Of a stretch of DNA of 64,000 nucleotides, positions 56,927-64,000 are shown piece after piece. Location: the NCBI RefSeq assembly GCF_003597125.1, contig NZ_QYYA01000001.1, positions 1,054,001-1,118,000 on the forward strand. The letters run 5' to 3'. Origin of the DNA: Alcanivorax profundi (lineage in GTDB: Bacteria; Pseudomonadota; Gammaproteobacteria; Pseudomonadales; Alcanivoracaceae). The first letter of the stretch is position 1. The number at the start of each line of letters is the position of its first letter. The notes beneath the pieces were generated by a model. It ran no database searches, had not been told where the DNA came from, and saw nothing but the letters and a program-made list of their open reading frames with translations. A program made the position numbers and the translations under genes.

Positions 56927-58411
56927 TCAACCCACCGGCAGGTCCCGGTACGCCTTCTCCAGCTTCTTCATCTGCTTCTTGGACACCCCGCCCAACACCT
57001 CGATGGCATTACGCAAGCGCGCGCGACTCACATCGGAGCCAATGATCTCCATGGAATCCACCACCGAGAAGCTGGCACTGGTGCCCGCTATGGCAATGAA
57101 TACCGGGAACAGGAAGTCCTTGATCTTCACCTCGAGTGCATCGGCGATGGCCTTTGCGTCCGCAAACAGGCCATCACGCTGCCAGTCACTGCGCGCTTCA
57201 TAGGTCCACAGCAGATATTGCAGCCACACTTTCATGTCATCCGCGGTGTACTGTTTGTGTTCGAAGCTCGCCTCGCTAATGGCCGGCATACCGTTGAAAC
57301 AGAATGCCGCCTTGTCCGCCACTTCGGACAGCGTCTCTACACGCTGACGCAGGTGGGGAATGATCTTCATGGCGTAATCGCGGTTGTATGCCCAACTCAG
57401 CAGGGAATCCAGAAACTGCTCATCACTCTGATCGCGCAGCCACTGGCCGTTGAGCCAGCTCAGTTTTTCCACATCGAATACCGGACCACCCAGAGACACC
57501 CGCTGAATATCAAAGGCGTCCTGCATTTGCGCCAGTGAAAACTTCTCGCTCTCATCCGGCATGGACCATCCCATGCGGCCGAGGTAATTCACCAGCGCTT
57601 CCGGCAGATAGCCCATGCGCTGATAGAACAGGATGCTGGTGGGGTTCTTGCGTTTGCTGAGCTTGGACTTATCCGGATTCCGCAGCAGCGGCATATGGCA
57701 CAGCACCGGCATATCCCAACCAAAGTACTGGTACAACAGTTTGTGTTTGGGGGCGGAGTTGAGCCACTCTTCACCACGGATCACGTGAGTGATTTCCATC
57801 AGGTGATCATCGACGATATTGGCCAGATGATAGGTAGGCATGCCATCGGACTTGAGCAGGATCTGCGCATCCACCAGGGCCCAATCCAGTTCCACCGTAC
57901 CGCGCAACATATCCTCGATCTCGCAGCGGCCGTCCACCGGTACGCGCATGCGGATCACGTAGGGCGCACCCTGCGCCTCGCGTTTGGCCTGCTCGTCGGC
58001 AGGCAATTCCAGATCCTGCGGTTTCAGCGCCCGGTTCTCGCCTTTTTCTTTCAGCTCAGCGCGCAACACATCCAGCTCTTCACTGGTGCGATAGCACTTG
58101 AACGCATGCCCCTTCTCGATCAGCGTCTCGGCATACTCGCGATACATGCCCTTGCGCTCGCTCTGGCGGTACGGACCGTGGGGGCCGCCCACATCCGGGC
58201 CTTCGTCCCAGGTCAGCCCCAGCCACTTGAGCGAATCGAGAATCATCTGCTCGGACTCCGCGGTGGAGCGTGTCTGATCGGTATCTTCGATACGCAGAAT
58301 GAACTGGCCACCGTGCTGTTGGGCAAAGCAGCGATTGAACAGGGCAATGTAGGCGGTGCCGACGTGAGGATCGCCGGTGGGCGACGGGGCAACGCGGGTG
58401 CGAACAGTCAT
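56927..58411 (-). CDS. gltX: Glutamyl-tRNA synthetase
   Basis: GltX charges tRNA-Glu. 494 residues, with the class I signature region [17 protein letters not shown] (HIGH-type) and [12 protein letters not shown] (KMSKS-type), plus [27 protein letters not shown]. The C-terminal anticodon-binding part ends in [24 protein letters not shown] -10 box (58441-58446 on the minus strand) lies about 30 bases before the start. It is upstream of tRNA-Ala and its own cognate tRNA-Glu. Confidence 0.97.
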   Translation of the reverse strand: MTVRTRVAPSPTGDPHVGTAYIALFNRCFAQQHGGQFILRIEDTDQTRSTAESEQMILDSLKWLGLTWDEGPDVGGPHGPYRQSERKGMYREYAETLIEKGHAFKCYRTSEELDVLRAELKEKGENRALKPQDLELPADEQAKREAQGAPYVIRMRVPVDGRCEIEDMLRGTVELDWALVDAQILLKSDGMPTYHLANIVDDHLMEITHVIRGEEWLNSAPKHKLLYQYFGWDMPVLCHMPLLRNPDKSKLSKRKNPTSILFYQRMGYLPEALVNYLGRMGWSMPDESEKFSLAQMQDAFDIQRVSLGGPVFDVEKLSWLNGQWLRDQSDEQFLDSLLSWAYNRDYAMKIIPHLRQRVETLSEVADKAAFCFNGMPAISEASFEHKQYTADDMKVWLQYLLWTYEARSDWQRDGLFADAKAIADALEVKIKDFLFPVFIAIAGTSASFSVVDSMEIIGSDVSRARLRNAIEVLGGVSKKQMKKLEKAYRDLPVG

Positions 58412-58592
58412 GCGGACTCCAATAAGGCAAACTGGCGCGGATTATACCTGTCTAAACACGCACCATATAGACAAGGCACGGCGGGTTTCTGATATGGTTG
58501 TGACAGTTTAATGATTCCCGTTAACGTTGTTGCGACGTCTGCCTGTCGACAACAAGCCATTCACTGGATTCAACGTCATCAAGGAAAAGACC

Positions 58593-59126
58593 ATGCGTAT
58601 CCCTTTCCAACGTTCTGTTCTGGTCGCTTTGGTAGCCAGCGCTACTCTGCTGCAGGCCTGCTCCGAACAACCCGAGCCCGCCAGGGAAGACAACAAAGCT
58701 GCCGCACCCGCTGCTCCCGAACAACATGCAGCACACGAGGCAGAGGCGCCCAAGGCTAGCGGCATTACCCGCAGCACGGCACCGGAAGGCGCCAGGGTTT
58801 TCTTCGTCTCCCCCGAGGATGGTGCCACCGTCAGCAGTCCGGTCACGGTTGAATTCGGCCTGGAAGGCATGGACGTTGCGCCCGCCGGCACCGATCAGGA
58901 AAACAGTGGCCACCATCATCTGCTGATCGATCTGGATGAAAAGCCCGCCATGGACATGCCTCTGCCCGCCACCGAGCACGTCGTGCATTTCGGCAAAGGC
59001 CAGACGTCCACAACACTGGAGCTGGAACCCGGCGAGCACACTCTGCAACTGCTGTTGGGTGACTGGCGCCATATTCCCCATGATCCAGCAGTAATGTCCC
59101 GGGAAATCACCATTACGGTGGAATGA
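58593..59126 (+). CDS. DUF4399 lipoprotein
   Basis: 177 residues. The signal MRIPFQRSVLVALVASATLLQACSEQ has a lipobox (LQAC), so an outer- or inner-membrane lipoprotein is expected. A Glu/Ala-rich linker follows. The DUF4399 domain (about 75-177) contains RVFFVSPEDGATVSSPVTVEFGLEGMDVAPAG, HHHLLIDLDE and LEPGEHTLQLLLGDWRHIPHDP, with conserved histidines that could bind metal. AAGGAAAAG precedes the ATG at 58593. Function unknown. Confidence 0.9.
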   Translation: MRIPFQRSVLVALVASATLLQACSEQPEPAREDNKAAAPAAPEQHAAHEAEAPKASGITRSTAPEGARVFFVSPEDGATVSSPVTVEFGLEGMDVAPAGTDQENSGHHHLLIDLDEKPAMDMPLPATEHVVHFGKGQTSTTLELEPGEHTLQLLLGDWRHIPHDPAVMSREITITVE

Positions 59127-59134
59127 ACAACCTG

Positions 59135-59160
59135 AAAAGGGCCTCACTTGAGGCCCTTTT
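59135..59160. terminator. Terminator after the DUF4399 gene
   Basis: A perfect stem AAAAGGGCCTC with its complement and a short loop, starting nine bases after the stop, ending in TTTT. Both orientations are possible because the next gene is convergent. Confidence 0.85.
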
Positions 59161-59231
59161 CAATCTTGCCAATGCGTCTGAATCCTCACTGTCCAGGCTT
59201 GGTCTGGAACGCCAAAACCCGGAGCCTCCCG

Positions 59232-60068
59232 TTAACGCAGCAACAAATGTGGCACCTTCGCCTCTCGAATCATCTTGTTGGTAGTGCTGCCAACAAAGAA
59301 TTCACGAATGCGAGAGTGGCCATAGGCTCCCATCACCACCAGATCTACGTTGTGGCTTTGCTGATAGGCATGCAATGCCGGCTCGACCTCGCCTTCCAGT
59401 TGTGCACGGGTAACCTGATGCCCTGAGTCACTCAGTTTGTCTGATGCCCATTGCAAGTCTTCGGATTTCCCCACTGACACCAGGTGACAATCCAGCCCTT
59501 TGAACATCGGGCTGTTGGCCAGCATGGTGACGCCCTTGCGGGTGGTCTCGCTGCCGTCATAAGCCAGCATGATCGTCTGCGGAGGGGAAAACTCCCCCGT
59601 GGTCACCAGGATCGGGCGACGAACCGCACGAATCACCCGCTCCACATTGTCCCCCACCTGGGCCCCAACGCCGTTATGCTCTTCGCCTTGCTTGCCAATC
59701 ACCAGCAGGCGCATGCCGTCTTCCAGTTCCACCAGCGTATCCACCAGATCACCATGGCGCTGACGGCTTGACGGTTCGCTCGCGCCGGCGGCCACCACCC
59801 GGGCATGCGCAGCCTCGAGCATTACCTTGCCCTGCTCAAGCGCCAGGCGGTTACGCTGAGCATCCAGATCCGCCAGTTCCTGCAACAGATGCTCGCGGCC
59901 ACCCAGTGCAAGATTGCCACTGTAGTCGGCGGTTACCGGGTAGCGGGAATGATCCAGTACATGCAGCAGGTCCAGGGGAGCATCCAGCCGCTGGGCCGCC
60001 CAGGCAGCATAGTCGCAGACCGTGGCAGACGCGGTTGAGCCATCGATGCAGGCTATTACGTTAGTCAT
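59232..60068 (-). CDS. Universal stress protein, two tandem UspA domains
   Basis: 278 residues with two UspA folds. Domain 1 starts TNVIACIDGSTASATVCDYAAWAAQRL; domain 2 starts TIMLAYDGSETTRKGVTMLANSP. Domain 2 ends with GAYGHSRIREFFVGSTTNKMI, the ATP-binding G-x2-G-x9-G(S/T) motif, so domain 2 probably binds ATP; domain 1 has a less clear version (LVIGKQGEEHNGVGAQVGDNVERVI). It lies 14 bases after the SulP gene. Confidence 0.93.
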   Translation of the reverse strand: MTNVIACIDGSTASATVCDYAAWAAQRLDAPLDLLHVLDHSRYPVTADYSGNLALGGREHLLQELADLDAQRNRLALEQGKVMLEAAHARVVAAGASEPSSRQRHGDLVDTLVELEDGMRLLVIGKQGEEHNGVGAQVGDNVERVIRAVRRPILVTTGEFSPPQTIMLAYDGSETTRKGVTMLANSPMFKGLDCHLVSVGKSEDLQWASDKLSDSGHQVTRAQLEGEVEPALHAYQQSHNVDLVVMGAYGHSRIREFFVGSTTNKMIREAKVPHLLLR

Positions 60069-60082
60069 GTCCTCTCCCTGGC

Positions 60083-61564
60083 TCAGTGGCCGCCCATCAG
60101 TTTTTCAACTTCTGCCGGCTTGTCGTGTACGCCGAACTTGTCCACCAGCGTGGCGCTGGCTTCGTTCAAACCGGTAATGTCGACCTCGGTCCCTTCGCGG
60201 CGGAATTTGATCACCACCTTGTCCAGTGCACCAATGGCAGTAATGTCCCAGAAATGGGCGCGGTGGACATCAATGGTGACCTTATCAATGGCTTCCTTGA
60301 AATCAAAGGACTTCACGAACTGGTCCGCAGAGGTGAAAAACACCTGCCCCACCACCTCATACATGCGGTGGCCATCATCCGCATGTTGCGTGGCTTTCAC
60401 ATAGAAAATACGGCCCACCTTATTGGCATAGAACAGCGCGCTGAGCACAACACCGATACCCACACCGATGGCCAGGTTATGGGTCGCAACGGTGGCGGTC
60501 ACGGTGGCCAGCATCACGATCGTGCTGCTGGGCGGATGCTTGGCAATATTGGTGATGGACTCCCAGCTGAAAGTGCCGATGGAGACCATTACCATCACCG
60601 CCACCAACGCAGCCATGGGAATCTGCGAGACCCACTTGCCGAGAAACACCACCAGCACCAACAGAAAGCAACCGGCAAACAGGGTCGAGAGCCGCTTGCG
60701 CCCTCCGGATTTCACATTAATCACCGACTGGCCAATCATGGCGCAACCGGCCATGCCGCCCAGAAAACCGGAGACGATATTGGCAATACCCTGCCCCTTA
60801 CATTCGCGATTCTTGTCACTCTCGGTATCGGTCAGGTCATCCACAATCGTGGCCGTCATCATGGACTCCAGCAGACCAACCACCGCCAGGGCCAGGGAGT
60901 ACGGGAGGATGATTTTCAGCGTTTCCAGATTCAGCGGAATGTCGGGCAACAGGAAAATCGGCAGGCTGTCCGGCAGCTCACCCTTGTCGCCCACGGTAGG
61001 GACATCCAGCCCCAGGAACATGGCCACCCCGGTGATCACGATGATACAGATCAGCGGTGACGGCACTGCGGTGGTCAGCAGTGGCAGCAGATAAATGATG
61101 CCAAGGCCCGCCGCCACCATGACATACACGTGCCAGGTCACCCCTTCCAGTTCGGGCAGCTGAGCCATGAAGATCAGGATAGCCAGGGCGTTCACAAACC
61201 CCGTCACCACCGAGCGCGACACGAATCGCATCAGGTTGCCAAGCTTGAGAAAACCGGCAATAACCTGTAACCCACCAGTCAACACCGTAGCCGCCAGCAA
61301 GTACTGGAGACCGTGATCTTTCACCAGCGTCACCATCACCAGCGCCATGGCGCCAGTCGCCGCAGAGATCATCCCGGGTCGCCCACCGGCAAAGGCGGTC
61401 ACCACGGCGATACAGAAAGAGGCATACAACCCCACTTTGGGGTCTACACCGGCAATGATGGAGAACGCGATCGCCTCCGGAATCAGCGCCAGCGCCACCA
61501 CGGTACCGGCCAGCAAATCTCCGCGGAGGTTGCTGAACCATTCCTGCTGGATAGAACGAATCAT
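60083..61564 (-). CDS. SulP-family anion transporter with STAS domain
   Basis: 493 residues. It starts with [37 protein letters not shown] and has about eleven membrane segments, with the gating-region motif [55 protein letters not shown] cytoplasmic STAS domain follows (about 380-490). SulP members carry bicarbonate, sulfate or C4-dicarboxylates; this one cannot be assigned. The ATG at 61564 is preferred to a TTG two codons earlier. It is coupled by position to the universal stress protein. Confidence 0.93.
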   Translation of the reverse strand: MIRSIQQEWFSNLRGDLLAGTVVALALIPEAIAFSIIAGVDPKVGLYASFCIAVVTAFAGGRPGMISAATGAMALVMVTLVKDHGLQYLLAATVLTGGLQVIAGFLKLGNLMRFVSRSVVTGFVNALAILIFMAQLPELEGVTWHVYVMVAAGLGIIYLLPLLTTAVPSPLICIIVITGVAMFLGLDVPTVGDKGELPDSLPIFLLPDIPLNLETLKIILPYSLALAVVGLLESMMTATIVDDLTDTESDKNRECKGQGIANIVSGFLGGMAGCAMIGQSVINVKSGGRKRLSTLFAGCFLLVLVVFLGKWVSQIPMAALVAVMVMVSIGTFSWESITNIAKHPPSSTIVMLATVTATVATHNLAIGVGIGVVLSALFYANKVGRIFYVKATQHADDGHRMYEVVGQVFFTSADQFVKSFDFKEAIDKVTIDVHRAHFWDITAIGALDKVVIKFRREGTEVDITGLNEASATLVDKFGVHDKPAEVEKLMGGH

Positions 61565-61727
61565 CGACAAACCCTGTTAAGCTGGAAAGCGGCCCAAATC
61601 GGGCCCGGAAAGGGCGCGGAGTCTAGCAGATCGGCCCCCTGCGCAACAGGCAGGCCATCGGCAGGTCTACGCGAAACGCCCCCAACATGCGACAATGCGT
61701 CCCCGTTTCGCCGACCGATAGCCGTTG

Positions 61728-62711
61728 ATGACAGACGCCGCCCCACAGCCCCTGGACCGCCGCCTCAGCGTGGCCCCCATGATGGACTGGACCACCCGGG
61801 ATTATCGCTATCTGGCACGCCTGATCACCCGGCATACCCTGCTTTACACCGAAATGGTGGTGGCTCAGGCCATCCTGCATGGTGACCGTGACCGTTTCCT
61901 GTCATTCAATGATGAAGAGCACCCGGTCGCGCTGCAGCTGGGCGGCAGTGACCCGCGGCAACTGGCTGAAGCCGCCCGCATCAGCGAGCAGTATGGCTAC
62001 AACGAGATTAATCTGAACGTGGGTTGCCCGTCAGATCGGGTTCAACAGGGCAAGATCGGCGCCATCCTCATGGCCGAACCTGAGCTGGTGGGTGAATGCG
62101 TGGAAACCATGCAGGCTGTCGTTTCCGTACCGGTCACGGTAAAGACCCGCATCGGCATCGACGACCAGGACGATTACGACTTCCTGTTCCGATTTGTGGA
62201 GCAGATTGAGCGGGCCGGCTGCACCAGCCTCACCATTCATGCCCGCAAGGCCATACTCTCCGGACTTTCGCCCAAGGAAAACCGCGAGATTCCCCCACTC
62301 ATTTACCAGCGTGCCTACGCAATCAAGCAGGCATTTGCACACATGGAGATCATCCTTAACGGCGGAGTGAAAACCCTGCAGGAAGTTCATGATCACATGG
62401 GCGAAGTGGACGGTGTCATGATTGGGCGCGAGGCCTACCAGAACCCGTATTTCCTGGCCGATGCCGACCAGGTGGTATTTGGCGATGCGCGCCCTGTCCC
62501 CAGCCGTCGTGAAGTCGCCGAGCAGTTCCTGCCCTATCTCGAGCGCCGTTACGCCCTGGGCCATGCGCCCAAACATGCCCTGCGCCATATCCTCAACCTG
62601 TTTCAGGGGGAGCCCGGTGCGCGCAAGTTCCGGCGTCACCTGAGCGAGAACATGCACAAACCCGGCACTACCCCACAAGTGCTAATGGACGCTTTGGCGC
62701 AACTGCCTTAG
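61728..62711 (+). CDS. dusA: tRNA-dihydrouridine(20/20a) synthase
   Basis: An FMN enzyme that reduces U20/U20a of tRNA. 327 residues, with RLSVAPMMDWTTRDYRYLARLITRH, PVALQLGGSDP, INLNVGCPSDRVQQGKIGAILM holding the catalytic Cys, HARKAILSGLSPKENREIPPL, ILNGGVKTLQE and GVMIGREAYQNPY. The length and signatures fit DusA. The ATG at 61728 follows a TTG that could be an alternative start one codon upstream; the ribosome site is weak. Confidence 0.95.
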   Translation: MTDAAPQPLDRRLSVAPMMDWTTRDYRYLARLITRHTLLYTEMVVAQAILHGDRDRFLSFNDEEHPVALQLGGSDPRQLAEAARISEQYGYNEINLNVGCPSDRVQQGKIGAILMAEPELVGECVETMQAVVSVPVTVKTRIGIDDQDDYDFLFRFVEQIERAGCTSLTIHARKAILSGLSPKENREIPPLIYQRAYAIKQAFAHMEIILNGGVKTLQEVHDHMGEVDGVMIGREAYQNPYFLADADQVVFGDARPVPSRREVAEQFLPYLERRYALGHAPKHALRHILNLFQGEPGARKFRRHLSENMHKPGTTPQVLMDALAQLP

Positions 62712-62760
62712 CCTGTAGTCATCGATTGTCGCGCCGAATTGATTGCCAGGCGCGGAGATC

Positions 62761-62910
62761 AGTTGAAAGTTTAAAGTTGAAACGCGAGGCAAAGGCCGAG
62801 CAGCCACTGAAGCTCTGGAGTTCCGCGCTGAAATCAACGTGAATCGCGGCTCCGTCGATTCACGTCTTGCATTGATCGATACCGCGCTTTTGAACTTTAA
62901 ACTTTCAACT
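62761..62910. repeat. Structured repeat element B (perfect 18-base AT-rich ends, inner hairpin)
   Basis: About 150 bases between dusA and the transaldolase gene. The ends AGTTGAAAGTTTAAAGTT (62761-62778) and its exact reverse complement (62893-62910) match 18 of 18. CGCG lies just inside both arms. A central hairpin has 10-base perfect arms ACGTGAATCG (62837-62846) and CGATTCACGT (62856-62865) with a 9-base loop. The layout resembles element C. It is probably a small non-autonomous repeat or a structured transcript. Confidence 0.75.
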
Positions 62911-62912
62911 CA

Positions 62913-62926
62913 GCCCCTTTCGGGGC
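62913..62926. other. Short GC hairpin before the transaldolase gene
   Basis: GCCCC-tttc-GGGGC, a 5-base stem with a 4-base loop directly after repeat B and about 70 bases before the transaldolase start. It could be a weak terminator remnant or leader hairpin. Confidence 0.35.
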
Positions 62927-62996
62927 ACGACAAATCAGCATTCTGTCATGACGAACCTGTACTGTGCCGGGCATGACACCACAAGGAACGGAAACC

Positions 62997-63932
62997 GTGA
63001 ACAAACGCGAACAGCTTGCCCAATGGACCTCTCTGGTGGCAGATACTGGCGACCTCGACATGATTGCCGCTCTGGCCCCCGAAGATGCCACCACCAACCC
63101 TTCCCTGCTGCTGGCTGCCGCTAAAGACGAACGATACCGTGGCCTGCTGGAACAGGCCGCAACCCTCTGCGAAGAACTCGGCCATAAAGGCGAAATGGAC
63201 TGGCTAACAGATATCTGTGCTTGCCTCGCGGGTCAGGCCATCCTGGAGCGCGTTCCCGGCCTGGTCTCCACCGAAGTGGATGCACGCCTGTCATTCGATA
63301 CTCGAGCCACCGTAGAAAAAGCCCGCCGGTTGATGAGCATTTACCGGGAACTGGATGTGGACCCCTCTCGTATCCTGATCAAGATCGCGGCCACCTGGGA
63401 AGGCATACAGGCCGTGCGAATCCTTGAAGAGGAAGGCACACGCTGCAACGTCACCCTGGTCTTCAATCAGGCGCAGGCACTGGCAGCCGCGGAAGCCGGC
63501 GCCACACTGATTTCCCCGTTTGTCGGCCGTATCTACGACTGGTACCGCAAAAGCGGTATGGATATCGCCACCGCAGACGACGACCCGGGCGTCCAGTCCG
63601 TGCGAGAAATTTACCGCACCTTCAAGGCCCGGGGGCTGGAAACCATCGTCATGGGCGCCAGCTTCCGCACCGCCGACCAGATCGAAGCCCTTGCCGGTTG
63701 CGACAAGCTCACCATCAGCCCGGCGCTGCTGGAGGAACTTGCCAGCCGCGATGGCACTCTGACTCAGGTACTGGATGCGGAACTGGTTGCACCGGAAAGC
63801 GACTGGACCCCGGTCAACGAGCCCGCCTTCCGCTGGCAAATGAACGACGATCCCATGGCCTGTGATCTTCTGGCGGACGGTATTCGCCGTTTTGCCAAAG
63901 ATCAGCAAGCCCTGGAAACACTGCTGACATAA
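62997..63932 (+). CDS. tal: Transaldolase
   Basis: A class I transaldolase of the pentose phosphate pathway that moves a dihydroxyacetone unit between sugar phosphates. 311 residues: LVADTGDLDMIAALAPEDATTNPSLLLAAA, the Schiff-base Lys in RILIKIAATWEGIQAVRILE, VTLVFNQAQALAAAEAGATLISPFVGRIYDWY and MGASFRTADQIEALAGCDKLTISPALLEEL. The GTG at 62997 has AAGGA nine bases upstream; an earlier GTG at 62964 would add eleven residues but lacks a ribosome site. It is followed after nine bases by another start. Confidence 0.94.
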   Translation: MNKREQLAQWTSLVADTGDLDMIAALAPEDATTNPSLLLAAAKDERYRGLLEQAATLCEELGHKGEMDWLTDICACLAGQAILERVPGLVSTEVDARLSFDTRATVEKARRLMSIYRELDVDPSRILIKIAATWEGIQAVRILEEEGTRCNVTLVFNQAQALAAAEAGATLISPFVGRIYDWYRKSGMDIATADDDPGVQSVREIYRTFKARGLETIVMGASFRTADQIEALAGCDKLTISPALLEELASRDGTLTQVLDAELVAPESDWTPVNEPAFRWQMNDDPMACDLLADGIRRFAKDQQALETLLT

Positions 63933-63941
63933 GGAAACGGT

Positions 63942-64000
63942 TTGAACTGGCTGAATCGACTGTTTGGTACTGACGCCCAGACACCGCAAACCACCGAGCA
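63942..64000 (+). CDS. Start of an unknown gene (partial)
   Basis: An open frame beginning with a TTG at 63942, preceded by AAGGAAACGGT, runs off the right edge of the window (NWLNRLFGTDAQTPQTTE). Only 19 codons are visible and nothing identifies the product. The close spacing to tal suggests the same transcript. Confidence 0.5.
   Translation, partial: MNWLNRLFGTDAQTPQTTE

Overview
This 64 kb window is a stretch of chromosome from a marine-type gammaproteobacterium. The gene order leuC-leuD-leuB-asd-usg-fimV-truA-trpF-trpB-trpA, with a divergent LysR gene next to leuC, is the arrangement known from Pseudomonas aeruginosa. A complete gltA / sdhCDAB / sucABCD-lpd TCA-cycle cluster, gltX followed by tRNA-Ala and tRNA-Glu, and the general protein character suggest Alcanivorax or a close relative. 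The assignment is by gene order and protein likeness only; no database search was possible. No insertion sequence, prophage or CRISPR array was seen.

Layout: 1-12461 (minus strand) holds tryptophan (trpA partial, trpB, trpF), pseudouridine (truA), polar-hub (fimV), aspartate-semialdehyde (usg, asd) and leucine (leuB, leuD, leuC) genes, with a small lipoprotein inserted between leuB and leuD. 12633-16867 has a LysR regulator, an MFS carrier overlapping aroC, and prmB. 16949-19873 has an EVE-domain pair and an ammonium transporter. The transporter has a perfect sigma-54 promoter and an NtrC-type palindrome upstream, and overlaps an unknown gene. 19995-27635 is more accessory: a DAACS symporter, a divergent pair of genes around a duplicated operator, a three-gene operon with a degenerate GGDEF response regulator, and a MaoC hydratase with two alpha/beta hydrolases.

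27798-31473 runs xthA, a voltage-sensor-like membrane protein with no pore domain, a stand-alone response regulator and a soluble Ser/Thr kinase, all on the plus strand and closely spaced. 31740-37927 (minus) carries sixA-gpsA, htpG, and a two-gene operon of an unknown membrane protein with two LSm-like repeats and a TIGR01777 epimerase. 38330-38566 is a small acidic protein. 38754-51859 is the TCA cluster, with gltA divergent from sdhC.

52023-56332 has a strictosidine-synthase-like protein overlapping a beta-hydroxyacid dehydrogenase, an exported amidohydrolase, and an Xre/RES-type toxin-antitoxin pair. 56416-58411 has two tRNAs downstream of gltX. The rest holds a DUF4399 lipoprotein, a universal stress protein with a SulP transporter, dusA, a transaldolase and the start of one more gene. 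Three intergenic elements (33281-33438, 56775-56917, 62761-62910) are built from terminal inverted repeats around inner hairpins and look like small non-autonomous repeats or structured RNAs.

The best candidates for undescribed biology are the voltage-sensor/response-regulator/kinase cluster, the unknown protein locked to the nitrogen-controlled ammonium transporter, the degenerate signalling proteins and their operators, the tandem LSm membrane protein, and the three structured repeat elements.
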